A stretch of DNA of 16,737 nucleotides from Candidatus Rokuibacteriota bacterium (lineage in GTDB: Bacteria; Methylomirabilota; Methylomirabilia; Rokubacteriales; CSP1-6): the NCBI GenBank assembly GCA_016201645.1, contig JACQCL010000027.1, positions 1 through 16,737 on the forward strand, given 5' to 3'. Every line of letters starts with the position of its first letter. The first letter of the stretch is position 1. Below the pieces are notes generated by a model. The model saw only the letters and a list, made by a program, of their open reading frames with translations, did not search any database and had not been told where the DNA came from. Shown one piece after another: positions 1 to 5,470 of the stretch. Made by a program: the position numbers and the translations under genes.

Positions 1-499
1 CCATGATCTGGGTCCCCAGGATCAGGAACTCCAGCGCCTTGGTCCGCCCGATAAGCCGCGACAGACGCTGGGTGCCGCCGTAGCCCGGCATGATGCCGAG
101 ATTCGATTCGGTCTGGCCGATGCGGGCTGTCTCCTTGATGATGCGGAGGTGGCAGGCTATGGCGATCTCGCACCCCCCGCCCATCGCGTGGCCGTTGATC
201 GCCGCGATGACGGGTTTGGGGAACCGCTCGATCCGGCGGAGAACGCCCGTCCCGAACTTGGTGAACTCCTCCAGGTTGCCGCCAGAAAACGCGGAGCCCA
301 AGTCAGCGCCGCCGCAGAAGATCCGATCGCCCGAGCCCGTGATGATGATCGAGAGGACCACGGGATCTTTTTCGAGCTCGGCCAGGGCGCCGTCCAGCTC
401 CCGCATGAGCTGTTCGTTGATGGCGTTCGCCGGCGGGCGATTCAGCGTGATGATCGCGTACGACTCTTCGCGCGTGACAATGAGCGCCTCGTAGGCCAT
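1..499 (-). CDS. Enoyl-CoA hydratase/isomerase, C-terminus cut by window edge
   Basis: Crotonase-fold enzyme that probably hydrates a trans-2-enoyl-CoA to the 3-hydroxyacyl-CoA in beta-oxidation or a related acyl-CoA route. The first 166 residues are visible, from ATG at 499; the rest runs off the left edge. The oxyanion-hole segments are CGGAD (residues 62-66) and GGG (107-109). Both glutamates of classical hydratases are present and exactly 20 residues apart as in rat crotonase: E111 in GGGCE and E131 in GQTE. This argues for a true hydratase rather than another crotonase activity. An AGGGG ribosome binding site precedes the ATG. It starts 9 nt after the TetR gene stop, so it is probably co-transcribed with that regulator. 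Bacillus has the same order, fadR(ysiA) then ysiB (family knowledge). The chain-length substrate cannot be read from sequence. Confidence 0.93.
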   Translation of the reverse strand, partial: MAYEALIVTREESYAIITLNRPPANAINEQLMRELDGALAELEKDPVVLSIIITGSGDRIFCGGADLGSAFSGGNLEEFTKFGTGVLRRIERFPKPVIAAINGHAMGGGCEIAIACHLRIIKETARIGQTESNLGIMPGYGGTQRLSRLIGRTKALEFLILGTQIM

Positions 500-508
500 G
501 TCGTTCCC

Positions 509-1093
509 CTATGGCTTGGTCGCGAGACCGTTGAGGAAGATCTCCGCCACGTCGTCCGCCGTCTCGGAGAGCTTGTGGCTCCGACTGCCCAGCACCCAGC
601 TCGTCGCCATCTGATCCATGGCGCCGAACAACGCCTTCGTGGCTGACTTGATGGGGAGATCCCGTCGGAACACGCCGGAGGCTACTCCGTCCTCAAGGAC
701 CGATGCGATCAGCGAAAAATACGAGTTCACCTCCGCGGCCGACGCGCCGCGGAAGAATTTCTGTCCCTGGCGGAGCTCCACCTGGACGACCTCGGCGAGG
801 TCCGGGTTCTCCTCCAGGATCTGAAAGTGCAGCATGATCAGTCGGCGAAGCTTGGCGACGGCATCCGGTTCGGCGGCGATGGCCTTCCGCACGTCGGCGA
901 CGAACTCGGCCATCTTCTCCCGGAAGAGCGTGACCAGAATCTCGTCCTTGGTCTCGAAGTAGAGGTAGATGGTCCCGCTGGCGATTCCCGCTTCCTTGGC
1001 GATGTCAGCGACGCGGGAGTTGTAATACCCGTTGCGGGCGAAGACTCGCACCGCGGCTTCGATGATCTGCTGGTGCTTGTCCGGCTCAGACAT
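509..1093 (-). CDS. TetR-family regulator, FadR/YsiA-like
   Basis: One-component repressor of 194 residues. The N-terminal helix-turn-helix is typical of TetR (IIEAAVRVFARNGYYNSRVADIAKEAG, in parts, followed by SGTIYLYFETKDEIL). The C-terminal half, with VELRQGQKFFRG, resembles the YsiA/FadR ligand-binding domain, whose known effectors are long-chain acyl-CoAs. Effector identity here is inference. I chose the ATG at 1093 (MSEPDKHQQ): a good promoter (1120-1148) puts the predicted transcription start near 1113, which excludes the upstream in-frame ATG at 1129. It is the first gene of a unit with enoyl-CoA hydratase, 9 nt downstream. An inverted repeat at 1106-1119 directly after the -10 suggests autorepression. 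TetR membership is near certain; the FadR-like role is moderately supported by domain and neighbour. Confidence 0.93.
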   Translation of the reverse strand: MSEPDKHQQIIEAAVRVFARNGYYNSRVADIAKEAGIASGTIYLYFETKDEILVTLFREKMAEFVADVRKAIAAEPDAVAKLRRLIMLHFQILEENPDLAEVVQVELRQGQKFFRGASAAEVNSYFSLIASVLEDGVASGVFRRDLPIKSATKALFGAMDQMATSWVLGSRSHKLSETADDVAEIFLNGLATKP

Positions 1094-1105
1094 GGCAGGA
1101 GTGAC

Positions 1106-1119
1106 TGAATCGCCATTCA
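1106..1119. promoter_or_regulatory. Candidate TetR operator, inverted repeat TGAAT-N4-ATTCA
   Basis: A perfect 5-bp-arm inverted repeat sits between the -10 box and the start codon of the TetR gene, covering the predicted +1. This is where an autorepressor would bind. The half-site TGAAT is also found in the Bacillus FadR operator (recalled as TGAATGA...TCATTCA), but with a longer spacer there. Short arms mean chance cannot be excluded. Confidence 0.4.
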
Positions 1120-1148
1120 TTTGTAGCATCGAGACGGAGGGCTGTCAA
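1120..1148 (-). promoter_or_regulatory. Sigma70-type promoter of the TetR gene
   Basis: Reading the minus strand, TTGACA (1148-1143, consensus) is followed by a 17-nt spacer and TACAAA (1125-1120, four of six). The predicted +1 is near 1113, giving a leader of about 20 nt before ATG 1093. No ribosome binding site is evident in that leader. Confidence 0.6.
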
Positions 1149-1177
1149 ACCCAAATTCGGTTTAGCAGCCGGCGAGC

Positions 1178-2137
1178 CTAGGATTCCTTCAGGAACCCAG
1201 CGAGGATCGCCGGGTCCACGTTGCCGCCGGAGAGGATGACGCCGACTCGCGAACCTCTCGGCAGCGGGAGCGTCCCTGCCAGAACGGCCGCAGCCGAAAC
1301 GGCTCCCGTTGGCTCCACCAGGAGTTTGGCGCGAAGGAGGAGGAACCTGAGGGCGCCGACAATGTCCTCATCCGAGATCAGTAAAATCCCCTCAAGGTTT
1401 TTCTGAAGGATGGGAAACGTCAGCTCGCCCGGGCTGAGATTGCGGATCCCGTCGGCGATTGTGGGCGGCGGCGGGATCGCGACCCGTTCTCCCTTCTGAA
1501 GAGAGAGCCACGTGTCGTTCGCGGTCTCGGCCTCCACACCGAAGAGGCGCGTTGCCCGGTCCACCGCTTTGACCGCCGTGCTGCAGCCCGCCATCAGCCC
1601 ACCACCCCCCACCGGAGTCAGCAGGGCATCGAGCACCGGCACGTCTTCCATCAGCTCGAGCGCCGCGGTTCCTTGACCGGCCATGATCGCCGGGTCGTCG
1701 TAGGGCGGGACCAGTGCCCGGCCGGACTCCGCGACGAGGCGACGGGCGATGGCTTCTCGATCCTCGGTCTGTCGGTCATAGAAGACCACTTCGGCCCCGT
1801 AGCCGCGGGTAGCGGCCAGCTTCAGCCGCGGCGCGTCGCTGGGCATGACGATGACCGCTGAACTCCCGACCATCCGTGCGGCCAGCGCGACTCCCTGAGC
1901 GTGGTTCCCCGACGAGAAAGCGACGACCCCGCGGGCGCGCTCGCTCTCGGAGAGGAGGAGGAGCTTGTTCAAGGCGCCGCGAATCTTGAACGAGCCGGCG
2001 CGCTGGAGGTTCTCGCATTTGAAGAACACCGAGTAGCCGGTCGCCTCGTCGAAGGACCGGCAGGTGATGACCGGGGTCCGGTGGATCCGATCGCGCAGGC
2101 GCCGCGCCGCCGCCCGCACGTCATCAAGGGTGATCAC
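1178..2137 (-). CDS. PLP-dependent threonine/serine dehydratase
   Basis: Fold-type II PLP enzyme of 319 residues, likely deaminating L-threonine or L-serine to the 2-oxo acid and ammonia. Visible motifs: GSFKIRGA with Schiff-base lysine K51, substrate loop SSGNHAQG (75-82), phosphate-binding glycine loop GGGGL (177-181), and near the end LSGGNVD. There is no ACT domain, so it matches catabolic TdcB-like enzymes or serine racemases in length rather than biosynthetic IlvA. Start: GTG at 2137 overlaps the CoA-transferase stop in GTGA, with an AGGAGG-like site encoded by the last codons of that gene. A longer open frame reaching 2422 is only the other frame of the CoA-transferase. Overlap implies translational coupling. 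Substrate could be threonine, serine or a hydroxylated analogue such as hydroxyaspartate. Confidence 0.9.
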   Translation of the reverse strand: MITLDDVRAAARRLRDRIHRTPVITCRSFDEATGYSVFFKCENLQRAGSFKIRGALNKLLLLSESERARGVVAFSSGNHAQGVALAARMVGSSAVIVMPSDAPRLKLAATRGYGAEVVFYDRQTEDREAIARRLVAESGRALVPPYDDPAIMAGQGTAALELMEDVPVLDALLTPVGGGGLMAGCSTAVKAVDRATRLFGVEAETANDTWLSLQKGERVAIPPPPTIADGIRNLSPGELTFPILQKNLEGILLISDEDIVGALRFLLLRAKLLVEPTGAVSAAAVLAGTLPLPRGSRVGVILSGGNVDPAILAGFLKES

Positions 2138-3327
2138 ACCACCCCCTCCTTTCTGAGCTCGTCCAGTTCGGCTGACGTCAGCCCGAGCAGGTCCCGGAGG
2201 ACCTCCTCCGTATGCTGACCCAGGAGTGGCGGCGGAGCGGTGATCTCGCCCGGAGTCCCGGAGAATTTCACGGGGACGCCCACGAGCCTGATCTTCCCCG
2301 CCGTGGGATGGACGATCTCCTGCACCATGCCGCGATCGAGGACCTGAGGGTCGTGGAACACGTCGGCCACGCTGTTGATGGGACCGGTCGGAAGCCCCGC
2401 CGCTCCGAAGGCTTCCACCCACTCGTCCCGACTCCGAGCCTGGAGGCGTTCCTCGATCATCCTGACCACCTCTTCCCGGCGCACAACCCGCTTTTCGTTT
2501 GAATCAAACCGCGAATCGTCGGCCCACTCGGGAGCGCCGAGCACCTCGCAGAAGGCTTTCCACAGCCGCTCATTCCCGGCCCCCACCATGAGGTAATCGT
2601 CTTTGGCCTTGAACGCCTGGTACGGGACCACCGAGGCATGCGCGCTCCCCCACCGTCCCTGCACCTCCCCGGCCAGGAGGTACGCCGTCGCCGCGTTCAT
2701 GAGTGCGGCCACCCCCGCCTCGAGGAGCGAGCACTCGACCTTTTGTCCCTGACCGGTCCGCTCCCGATGGAGGAGCGCAGCGAGGATCGCGCCGTGAGCG
2801 TAGAGCGCCGTGATCTCGTCAATCAGCGCGACGCCCACTTTGACGGGCGGGCCATCGGCCTCGCCGGTGATGGACATGAGCCCCGTCACGCCCTGCATGA
2901 TCGCGTCGTAGCCGGCCCACTCGCGTTTCGGCCCCGAGACGCCGAATCCAGAGATCGCGCAGTAGATAAGGCGCGGGTTCTCCTGCCTGAGCGTCTCGTA
3001 GCCGAGCCCCAGGTCTTCCATCGTCCCGGGCTTGAAGTTCTCGATCACGACGTCGGCTCGGCGGACCAGCATTTTCAAGATGGCCTTGCCGCGGGGGTGC
3101 TTGAGGTTCAGGGTGACGGACTTCTTGTTCCGGTTGACGGAGAAGAAATAGGTTGGTGACCCGTCGGGAGCAACCGGCGGCGCCCAATAGCGGCTGTCGT
3201 CCCCCGCGGCGGGCTGCTCGATCTTGATGACCTCGGCACCGTAGTCACCGAAGATCTGCGTCGCCAGGGGGCCCGCCACGACGCGGGAGAGGTCAAGAAT
3301 ACGATGACCGTCGAGGGGGCGCGGCAC
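2134..3327 (-). CDS. CaiB/BaiF family III CoA-transferase
   Basis: A 397-residue enzyme that moves CoA from one acyl-CoA to a carboxylic acid by a family III mechanism. The N-terminus LDLSRVVAGPLATQIFGDYGAEVIKIE is the family signature (given here in the usual form, positions 11-37 include it). The catalytic aspartate is D170 in VGVALIDE, matching Asp169 of formyl-CoA transferase. Length is normal for the family. The start is GTG at 3327, the only fitting start at the family N-terminus; no ribosome binding site precedes it, but a perfect TATAAT ends 6 nt before it, implying a leaderless message. It is followed by the threonine dehydratase with a 4-nt overlap. Donor and acceptor acids cannot be predicted; carnitine, oxalate, succinate and methylacyl-CoA racemase relatives share this fold. 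Confidence 0.94.
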   Translation of the reverse strand: MPRPLDGHRILDLSRVVAGPLATQIFGDYGAEVIKIEQPAAGDDSRYWAPPVAPDGSPTYFFSVNRNKKSVTLNLKHPRGKAILKMLVRRADVVIENFKPGTMEDLGLGYETLRQENPRLIYCAISGFGVSGPKREWAGYDAIMQGVTGLMSITGEADGPPVKVGVALIDEITALYAHGAILAALLHRERTGQGQKVECSLLEAGVAALMNAATAYLLAGEVQGRWGSAHASVVPYQAFKAKDDYLMVGAGNERLWKAFCEVLGAPEWADDSRFDSNEKRVVRREEVVRMIEERLQARSRDEWVEAFGAAGLPTGPINSVADVFHDPQVLDRGMVQEIVHPTAGKIRLVGVPVKFSGTPGEITAPPPLLGQHTEEVLRDLLGLTSAELDELRKEGVV

Positions 3328-3333
3328 ACGCGC

Positions 3334-3339
3334 ATTATA
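3334..3339 (-). promoter_or_regulatory. -10 box (TATAAT) of the CoA-transferase, leaderless
   Basis: A consensus TATAAT on the minus strand lies 6 nt from the GTG start at 3327, so the normal -10 to +1 distance puts transcription initiation on the start codon. No clear -35 is present; TTGCGG 14 nt upstream is too close. The upstream 3346-3368 hairpin may compensate or regulate. Confidence 0.5.
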
Positions 3340-3347
3340 ACATCGCG

Positions 3348-3380
3348 ACCCGCCCGCAAGTGGCGGGTGCCCCGACCCGC
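3348..3380. repeat. Two mutually exclusive hairpins, ACCCGC/GCGGGT
   Basis: ACCCGCC (3348-3354) pairs with GGCGGGT (3362-3368), loop 7. The same GCGGGT (3363-3368) can instead pair with ACCCGC (3375-3380). CGACCCGC is directly repeated at 3346 and 3373. The block lies immediately upstream of the CoA-transferase -10 box, so it may be a protein site or simple GC-rich repeat. Confidence 0.4.
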
Positions 3381-3387
3381 TTCGCGC

Positions 3388-3408
3388 GACCCATCCACTG
3401 GATGGGTC
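3388..3408. promoter_or_regulatory. 21-bp perfect palindrome between divergent genes
   Basis: Arms GACCCATCCA and TGGATGGGTC flank a single central C. It lies 60 nt upstream of the CoA-transferase start and 71 nt upstream of the sppA start. Perfect odd-length palindromes of this size are typical operators of dimeric regulators, but a stem-loop or repeat remnant is possible. No U-rich run follows on either strand, so it is not a classical terminator. Confidence 0.5.
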
Positions 3409-3467
3409 CCCCGCGCAAAGGATAGGCTTCGCCCGCGATGGGCTCGCCTTCGCTCGCGCTTGCGGTA

Positions 3468-3473
3468 TATACT
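3468..3473 (+). promoter_or_regulatory. -10 box (TATACT) of sppA, leaderless
   Basis: TATACT is followed by exactly 6 nt and then ATG at 3480, so the predicted +1 is the A of the start codon. There is no ribosome binding site before this ATG, and no good -35 at 16-18 nt. Confidence 0.5.
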
Positions 3474-3479
3474 CGGGGC

Positions 3480-4430
3480 ATGAGGATGACTCGCCTCATC
3501 GCTCTCGCCCTGATTCTCTCGGGCTGCTCACTCTCCATTGATCTCACACCGCGGATCCAGCCGCTACGGGAACAGACTGTCGAGGGAACCGGCGCCGACA
3601 AAGTCCTCCTCCTGGACCTCTCCGGAGTCATCAGCGAGGCGCCGCTCTTCACGCTGGGTCCGCAGGCGCCGCAGGTCTCCATGCTGGCTCGCGTCCGCGA
3701 AGAACTCAAGAAAGCCGAGGACGACGACCGGGTCCGTGCACTCGTCGTCAGGATCAACAGCCCCGGCGGAACCGCCACGGCCTCGGACATTCTCTACCGC
3801 GAGATCTCCGCGTTCAAAGAACGGAAGAAGGTTCCGGTGGTGGCGGCGATCATGGACGTGGGAGCTTCAGGCGGGTACTATGTCGCTCTCGCGGCCGACA
3901 CCATTGTCGCTCATCCGACCACCGTGACCGGCTCCATCGGGGTGGTCATGCTCACCCTCAACGCCGAGGGTCTCCTTCAGAAAGCCGGCGTCTCTCCGAT
4001 CACGATCAAGTCCGGCGCGAAGAAGGACATGGGCTCGCCGTTCCGAGGCCTCACCGAAGAGGAGCGGCAGATCTTCCAGGGCGTGATCGACGACCTCTAC
4101 GGGCGCTTCGTCTCTCTCATCGTGAAAGACCGACACATCCCGGAGGCCAGGGTGCGAGCCTTCGCCGACGGCAGGATCTACACGGCTCAGCAGGCCAAAG
4201 AGCTGGGTCTCGTGGACCGGGTGGGTTACCTCGAGGATGCCATCGAGGCGGCGAAGCAGGCGGCCAAGGTCTCCGAGGCCCGCGTGATCATGTACCACCG
4301 GCCGCGCGACTACCGGTCAAATATTTACTCGGGGACTCCCGCCCCCGAGCGACTCGAGACCTCGCTCGTTCAGCTCTCGTCCCTGCTCATTGGTCCCGGC
4401 CCCCGCTTCCTCTACCTCTGGTGGCCCTGA
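3480..4430 (+). CDS. sppA: Signal peptide peptidase SppA, lipoprotein form
   Basis: A 316-residue serine protease of the S49 family, of the short single-domain (36K) type, which degrades leftover signal peptides in the membrane. The N-terminus MRMTRLIALALILSGC is a lipoprotein signal with lipobox LSGC and Cys16, so the mature protein is probably lipid-anchored outside the inner membrane. The catalytic pair is visible: S130 in GASGGYY and K182 in SGAKKD. The 52-residue spacing equals that of Bacillus SppA S147/K199. The oxyanion/substrate strand RINSPGG is at 91-97. The first ATG (3480) is preferred because TATACT lies 6 nt before it; ATG 3486 and an upstream ATG at 3438 are alternatives, the latter giving no signal peptide at its start. 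It is the only confident plus-strand protein gene, divergent from the CoA-transferase. Confidence 0.93.
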   Translation: MRMTRLIALALILSGCSLSIDLTPRIQPLREQTVEGTGADKVLLLDLSGVISEAPLFTLGPQAPQVSMLARVREELKKAEDDDRVRALVVRINSPGGTATASDILYREISAFKERKKVPVVAAIMDVGASGGYYVALAADTIVAHPTTVTGSIGVVMLTLNAEGLLQKAGVSPITIKSGAKKDMGSPFRGLTEEERQIFQGVIDDLYGRFVSLIVKDRHIPEARVRAFADGRIYTAQQAKELGLVDRVGYLEDAIEAAKQAAKVSEARVIMYHRPRDYRSNIYSGTPAPERLETSLVQLSSLLIGPGPRFLYLWWP

Positions 4431-4437
4431 TGGTGCG

Positions 4438-4532
4438 CCCCTCACCTCTTCTCCCCCTTCACGCAAAATGCGAGCGGAGCGAGCTACCTCATCGGGCACC
4501 CGACCCCTGCGGTCGGGTCGCAGGGTGAGGGG
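4438..4532. repeat. GC-rich palindromic dispersed-type repeat
   Basis: CCCCTCACC (4438-4446) is the reverse complement of GGTGAGGGG (4524-4532). Inside lies a hairpin ACCCGACC/GGTCGGGT (4498-4505/4511-4518). The outer arm resembles the repeat at 16523-16576. It sits between convergent sppA and the small cysteine protein, and encodes the tail of the latter. No U-tract makes a simple terminator. Confidence 0.5.
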
Positions 4533-4722
4533 ACTCGCCCTCCTCGTAGCCGTCGCAGGTGAGAACCGGCAGGCGGGGATACTTCGGGAAGCGTTGATCC
4601 GTCTCGGACCTGGCGCAGAGCCAGAACTCGGAGCCCTTGGCCGACACGACGCGGCGACTATGGACGCAGTCGGCGCACAGGCCGACCCGCTCTCGCTCAT
4701 TCCCGCTTGACACGCTCTTCAC
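4489..4722 (-). CDS. Small four-cysteine protein, possible zinc ribbon
   Basis: A 77-residue protein with cysteines at 16, 19, 36 and 56 in the pattern CADC...WLC...LTC, suited to binding one metal ion. The stretch RFPKYPRLPVLTCDGYE has a familiar look of a conserved small hypothetical family, but I know no function. The start is uncertain: GTG at 4722 has no ribosome binding site, and an internal GTG at 4713 is possible. The C-terminal residues after about 60 (SPHPATRPQGSGAR) are encoded by the palindromic repeat and are probably an extension not shared by relatives. The gene starts inside the promoter of the plus-strand candidate RNA, so the two may interfere. Cytoplasmic, with no signal or membrane segment. 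Confidence 0.65.
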   Translation of the reverse strand: MKSVSSGNERERVGLCADCVHSRRVVSAKGSEFWLCARSETDQRFPKYPRLPVLTCDGYEEGESPHPATRPQGSGAR

Positions 4723-4735
4723 CGAGGGGTAGGGT
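4707..4735 (+). promoter_or_regulatory. Sigma70-type promoter of candidate ncRNA
   Basis: TTGACA (4707-4712), a 17-nt spacer and TAGGGT (4730-4735). Standard geometry puts +1 on G4742, the first base of the 11-bp terminal helix of the candidate RNA. Confidence 0.55.
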
Positions 4736-4741
4736 GAAGTT

Positions 4742-4892
4742 GCCCTGAGGAATCGGACGCCGGTCTAAGAACCGGAGGGCCACTGGACGGGAGGCAGGTC
4801 AGTTGGGGCCGCAAGGTCCCAAAGGGCAGGTCGCTCACCCCGGCTGAAGGTACGGCCGGAGGTTGCCAGCCCAAAAGAGACTTCCTCAGGGC
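4742..4892 (+). ncRNA. Candidate structured small RNA, family unknown
   Basis: GCCCTGAGGAA (4742-4752) is perfectly complementary to TTCCTCAGGGC (4882-4892), closing a 151-nt domain. Inside are hairpins CCGGT/ACCGG (4760-4764/4771-4775), TTGGGGCC-GCAA-GGTCCCAA (4803-4822) and CCGGC/GCCGG (4840-4844/4855-4859), plus a possible CTGG/CCAG pairing. The GCAA tetraloop is GNRA only on the plus strand, and the wobble G4808-U4817 pairs only there, so the plus strand is the likely RNA. A promoter is placed to start exactly at 4742; CTTCTTTC follows the 3' arm as a weak U-rich tail. It overlaps the nudL stop codon antisense. Size and closed-end shape recall 6S RNA, but I cannot align it. No SRP, RNase P or tmRNA core motif was found. 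Confidence 0.5.
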
Positions 4893-5461
4893 GCTTCTTT
4901 CAGGACGTCCAGAAACTGCTTGAGAATCCGAGCCGTTGCCCCCCAGATGGTCTCCCCGCCATAGTCGTAGAAAAAGACTGGTTGAGTGTGACCGTCCCTC
5001 TCCGTCATCTCCACCCTGAAGTTGGCCGGGTCGAGCAGCGCGGCCAGGGGCACCTCGAGGACCCGTTCGATCTCCCTGCCGTCGGGGGTGTAGCGTACCG
5101 GCTGGCGCACCAGGCCGACGAACGGCGTGATCACAAAGCGCGTCGCTCGGGTCTCGGTGTCGTCGAGCGTGCCGATGACCTCCACCGCCTCCGCTGGAAG
5201 CCCGATCTCCTCATGGGCCTCCCGCAGCGCTGTCTCGAGCCGAGACCCGTCCCACGTCTCCACGATCCCGCCGGGAAAAGAAATCTGGCCCTTATGGTGT
5301 AACACGCTCTCGGTCCGCTTGGCGAAGAGGATGTGAGGACCGGCTCGGTCAACGAGGAGTAGAAGAACCGCCGCGGGGATCAGCCCTTCCCGCTCGACGA
5401 CCCGCCGCGGCCGGTCAGCCAGCACTCTTTCGATCCTTCGGCGAAGCGTCTCCAGGTCCAC
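4886..5461 (-). CDS. nudL: Nudix CoA pyrophosphatase (NudL/UPF0035 type)
   Basis: A 191-residue Nudix hydrolase, probably splitting CoA or acyl-CoA into phosphopantetheine and 3',5'-ADP. The UPF0035 signature LHHKGQISFPGG (54-65) runs directly into the Nudix box, with REAHEEIG at 80-87 holding the metal-binding glutamates. The Nudix first glutamate position is G72, as non-canonical residues there are common in this subfamily (E. coli NudL also deviates). Start is GTG 5461, nine nt after the hydratase stop, with GAGCGAGAG upstream as a modest ribosome binding site. It is the last gene of the patatin-sirtuin-hydratase-Nudix unit. Its final codons overlap the 3' arm of the candidate antisense RNA at 4742-4892. 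Family assignment is secure; exact substrate (CoA versus acyl-CoA or other nucleotides) is not. Confidence 0.92.
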   Translation of the reverse strand: MDLETLRRRIERVLADRPRRVVEREGLIPAAVLLLLVDRAGPHILFAKRTESVLHHKGQISFPGGIVETWDGSRLETALREAHEEIGLPAEAVEVIGTLDDTETRATRFVITPFVGLVRQPVRYTPDGREIERVLEVPLAALLDPANFRVEMTERDGHTQPVFFYDYGGETIWGATARILKQFLDVLKEAP

Positions 5462-5470
5462 GGCTCTCGC

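Noticed and set aside
1147..1163. AAACC-N7-GGTTT inverted repeat as terminator of the dehydratase unit
   Set aside because: Only 5-bp arms and no U-run follow on the minus strand. It overlaps the TetR -35 box and could equally be chance.
2138..2422. Longer open frame extending the threonine dehydratase upstream
   Set aside because: It is an out-of-frame reading of the CoA-transferase gene. A GTG with an excellent ribosome site at 2137 fits the family N-terminus.
4742..4892. Cobalamin riboswitch or SRP RNA
   Set aside because: GCCACTG and CAGGTC-like words occur, but the cobalamin core order and the SRP GGAA tetraloop with its AGCAG loop are missing.
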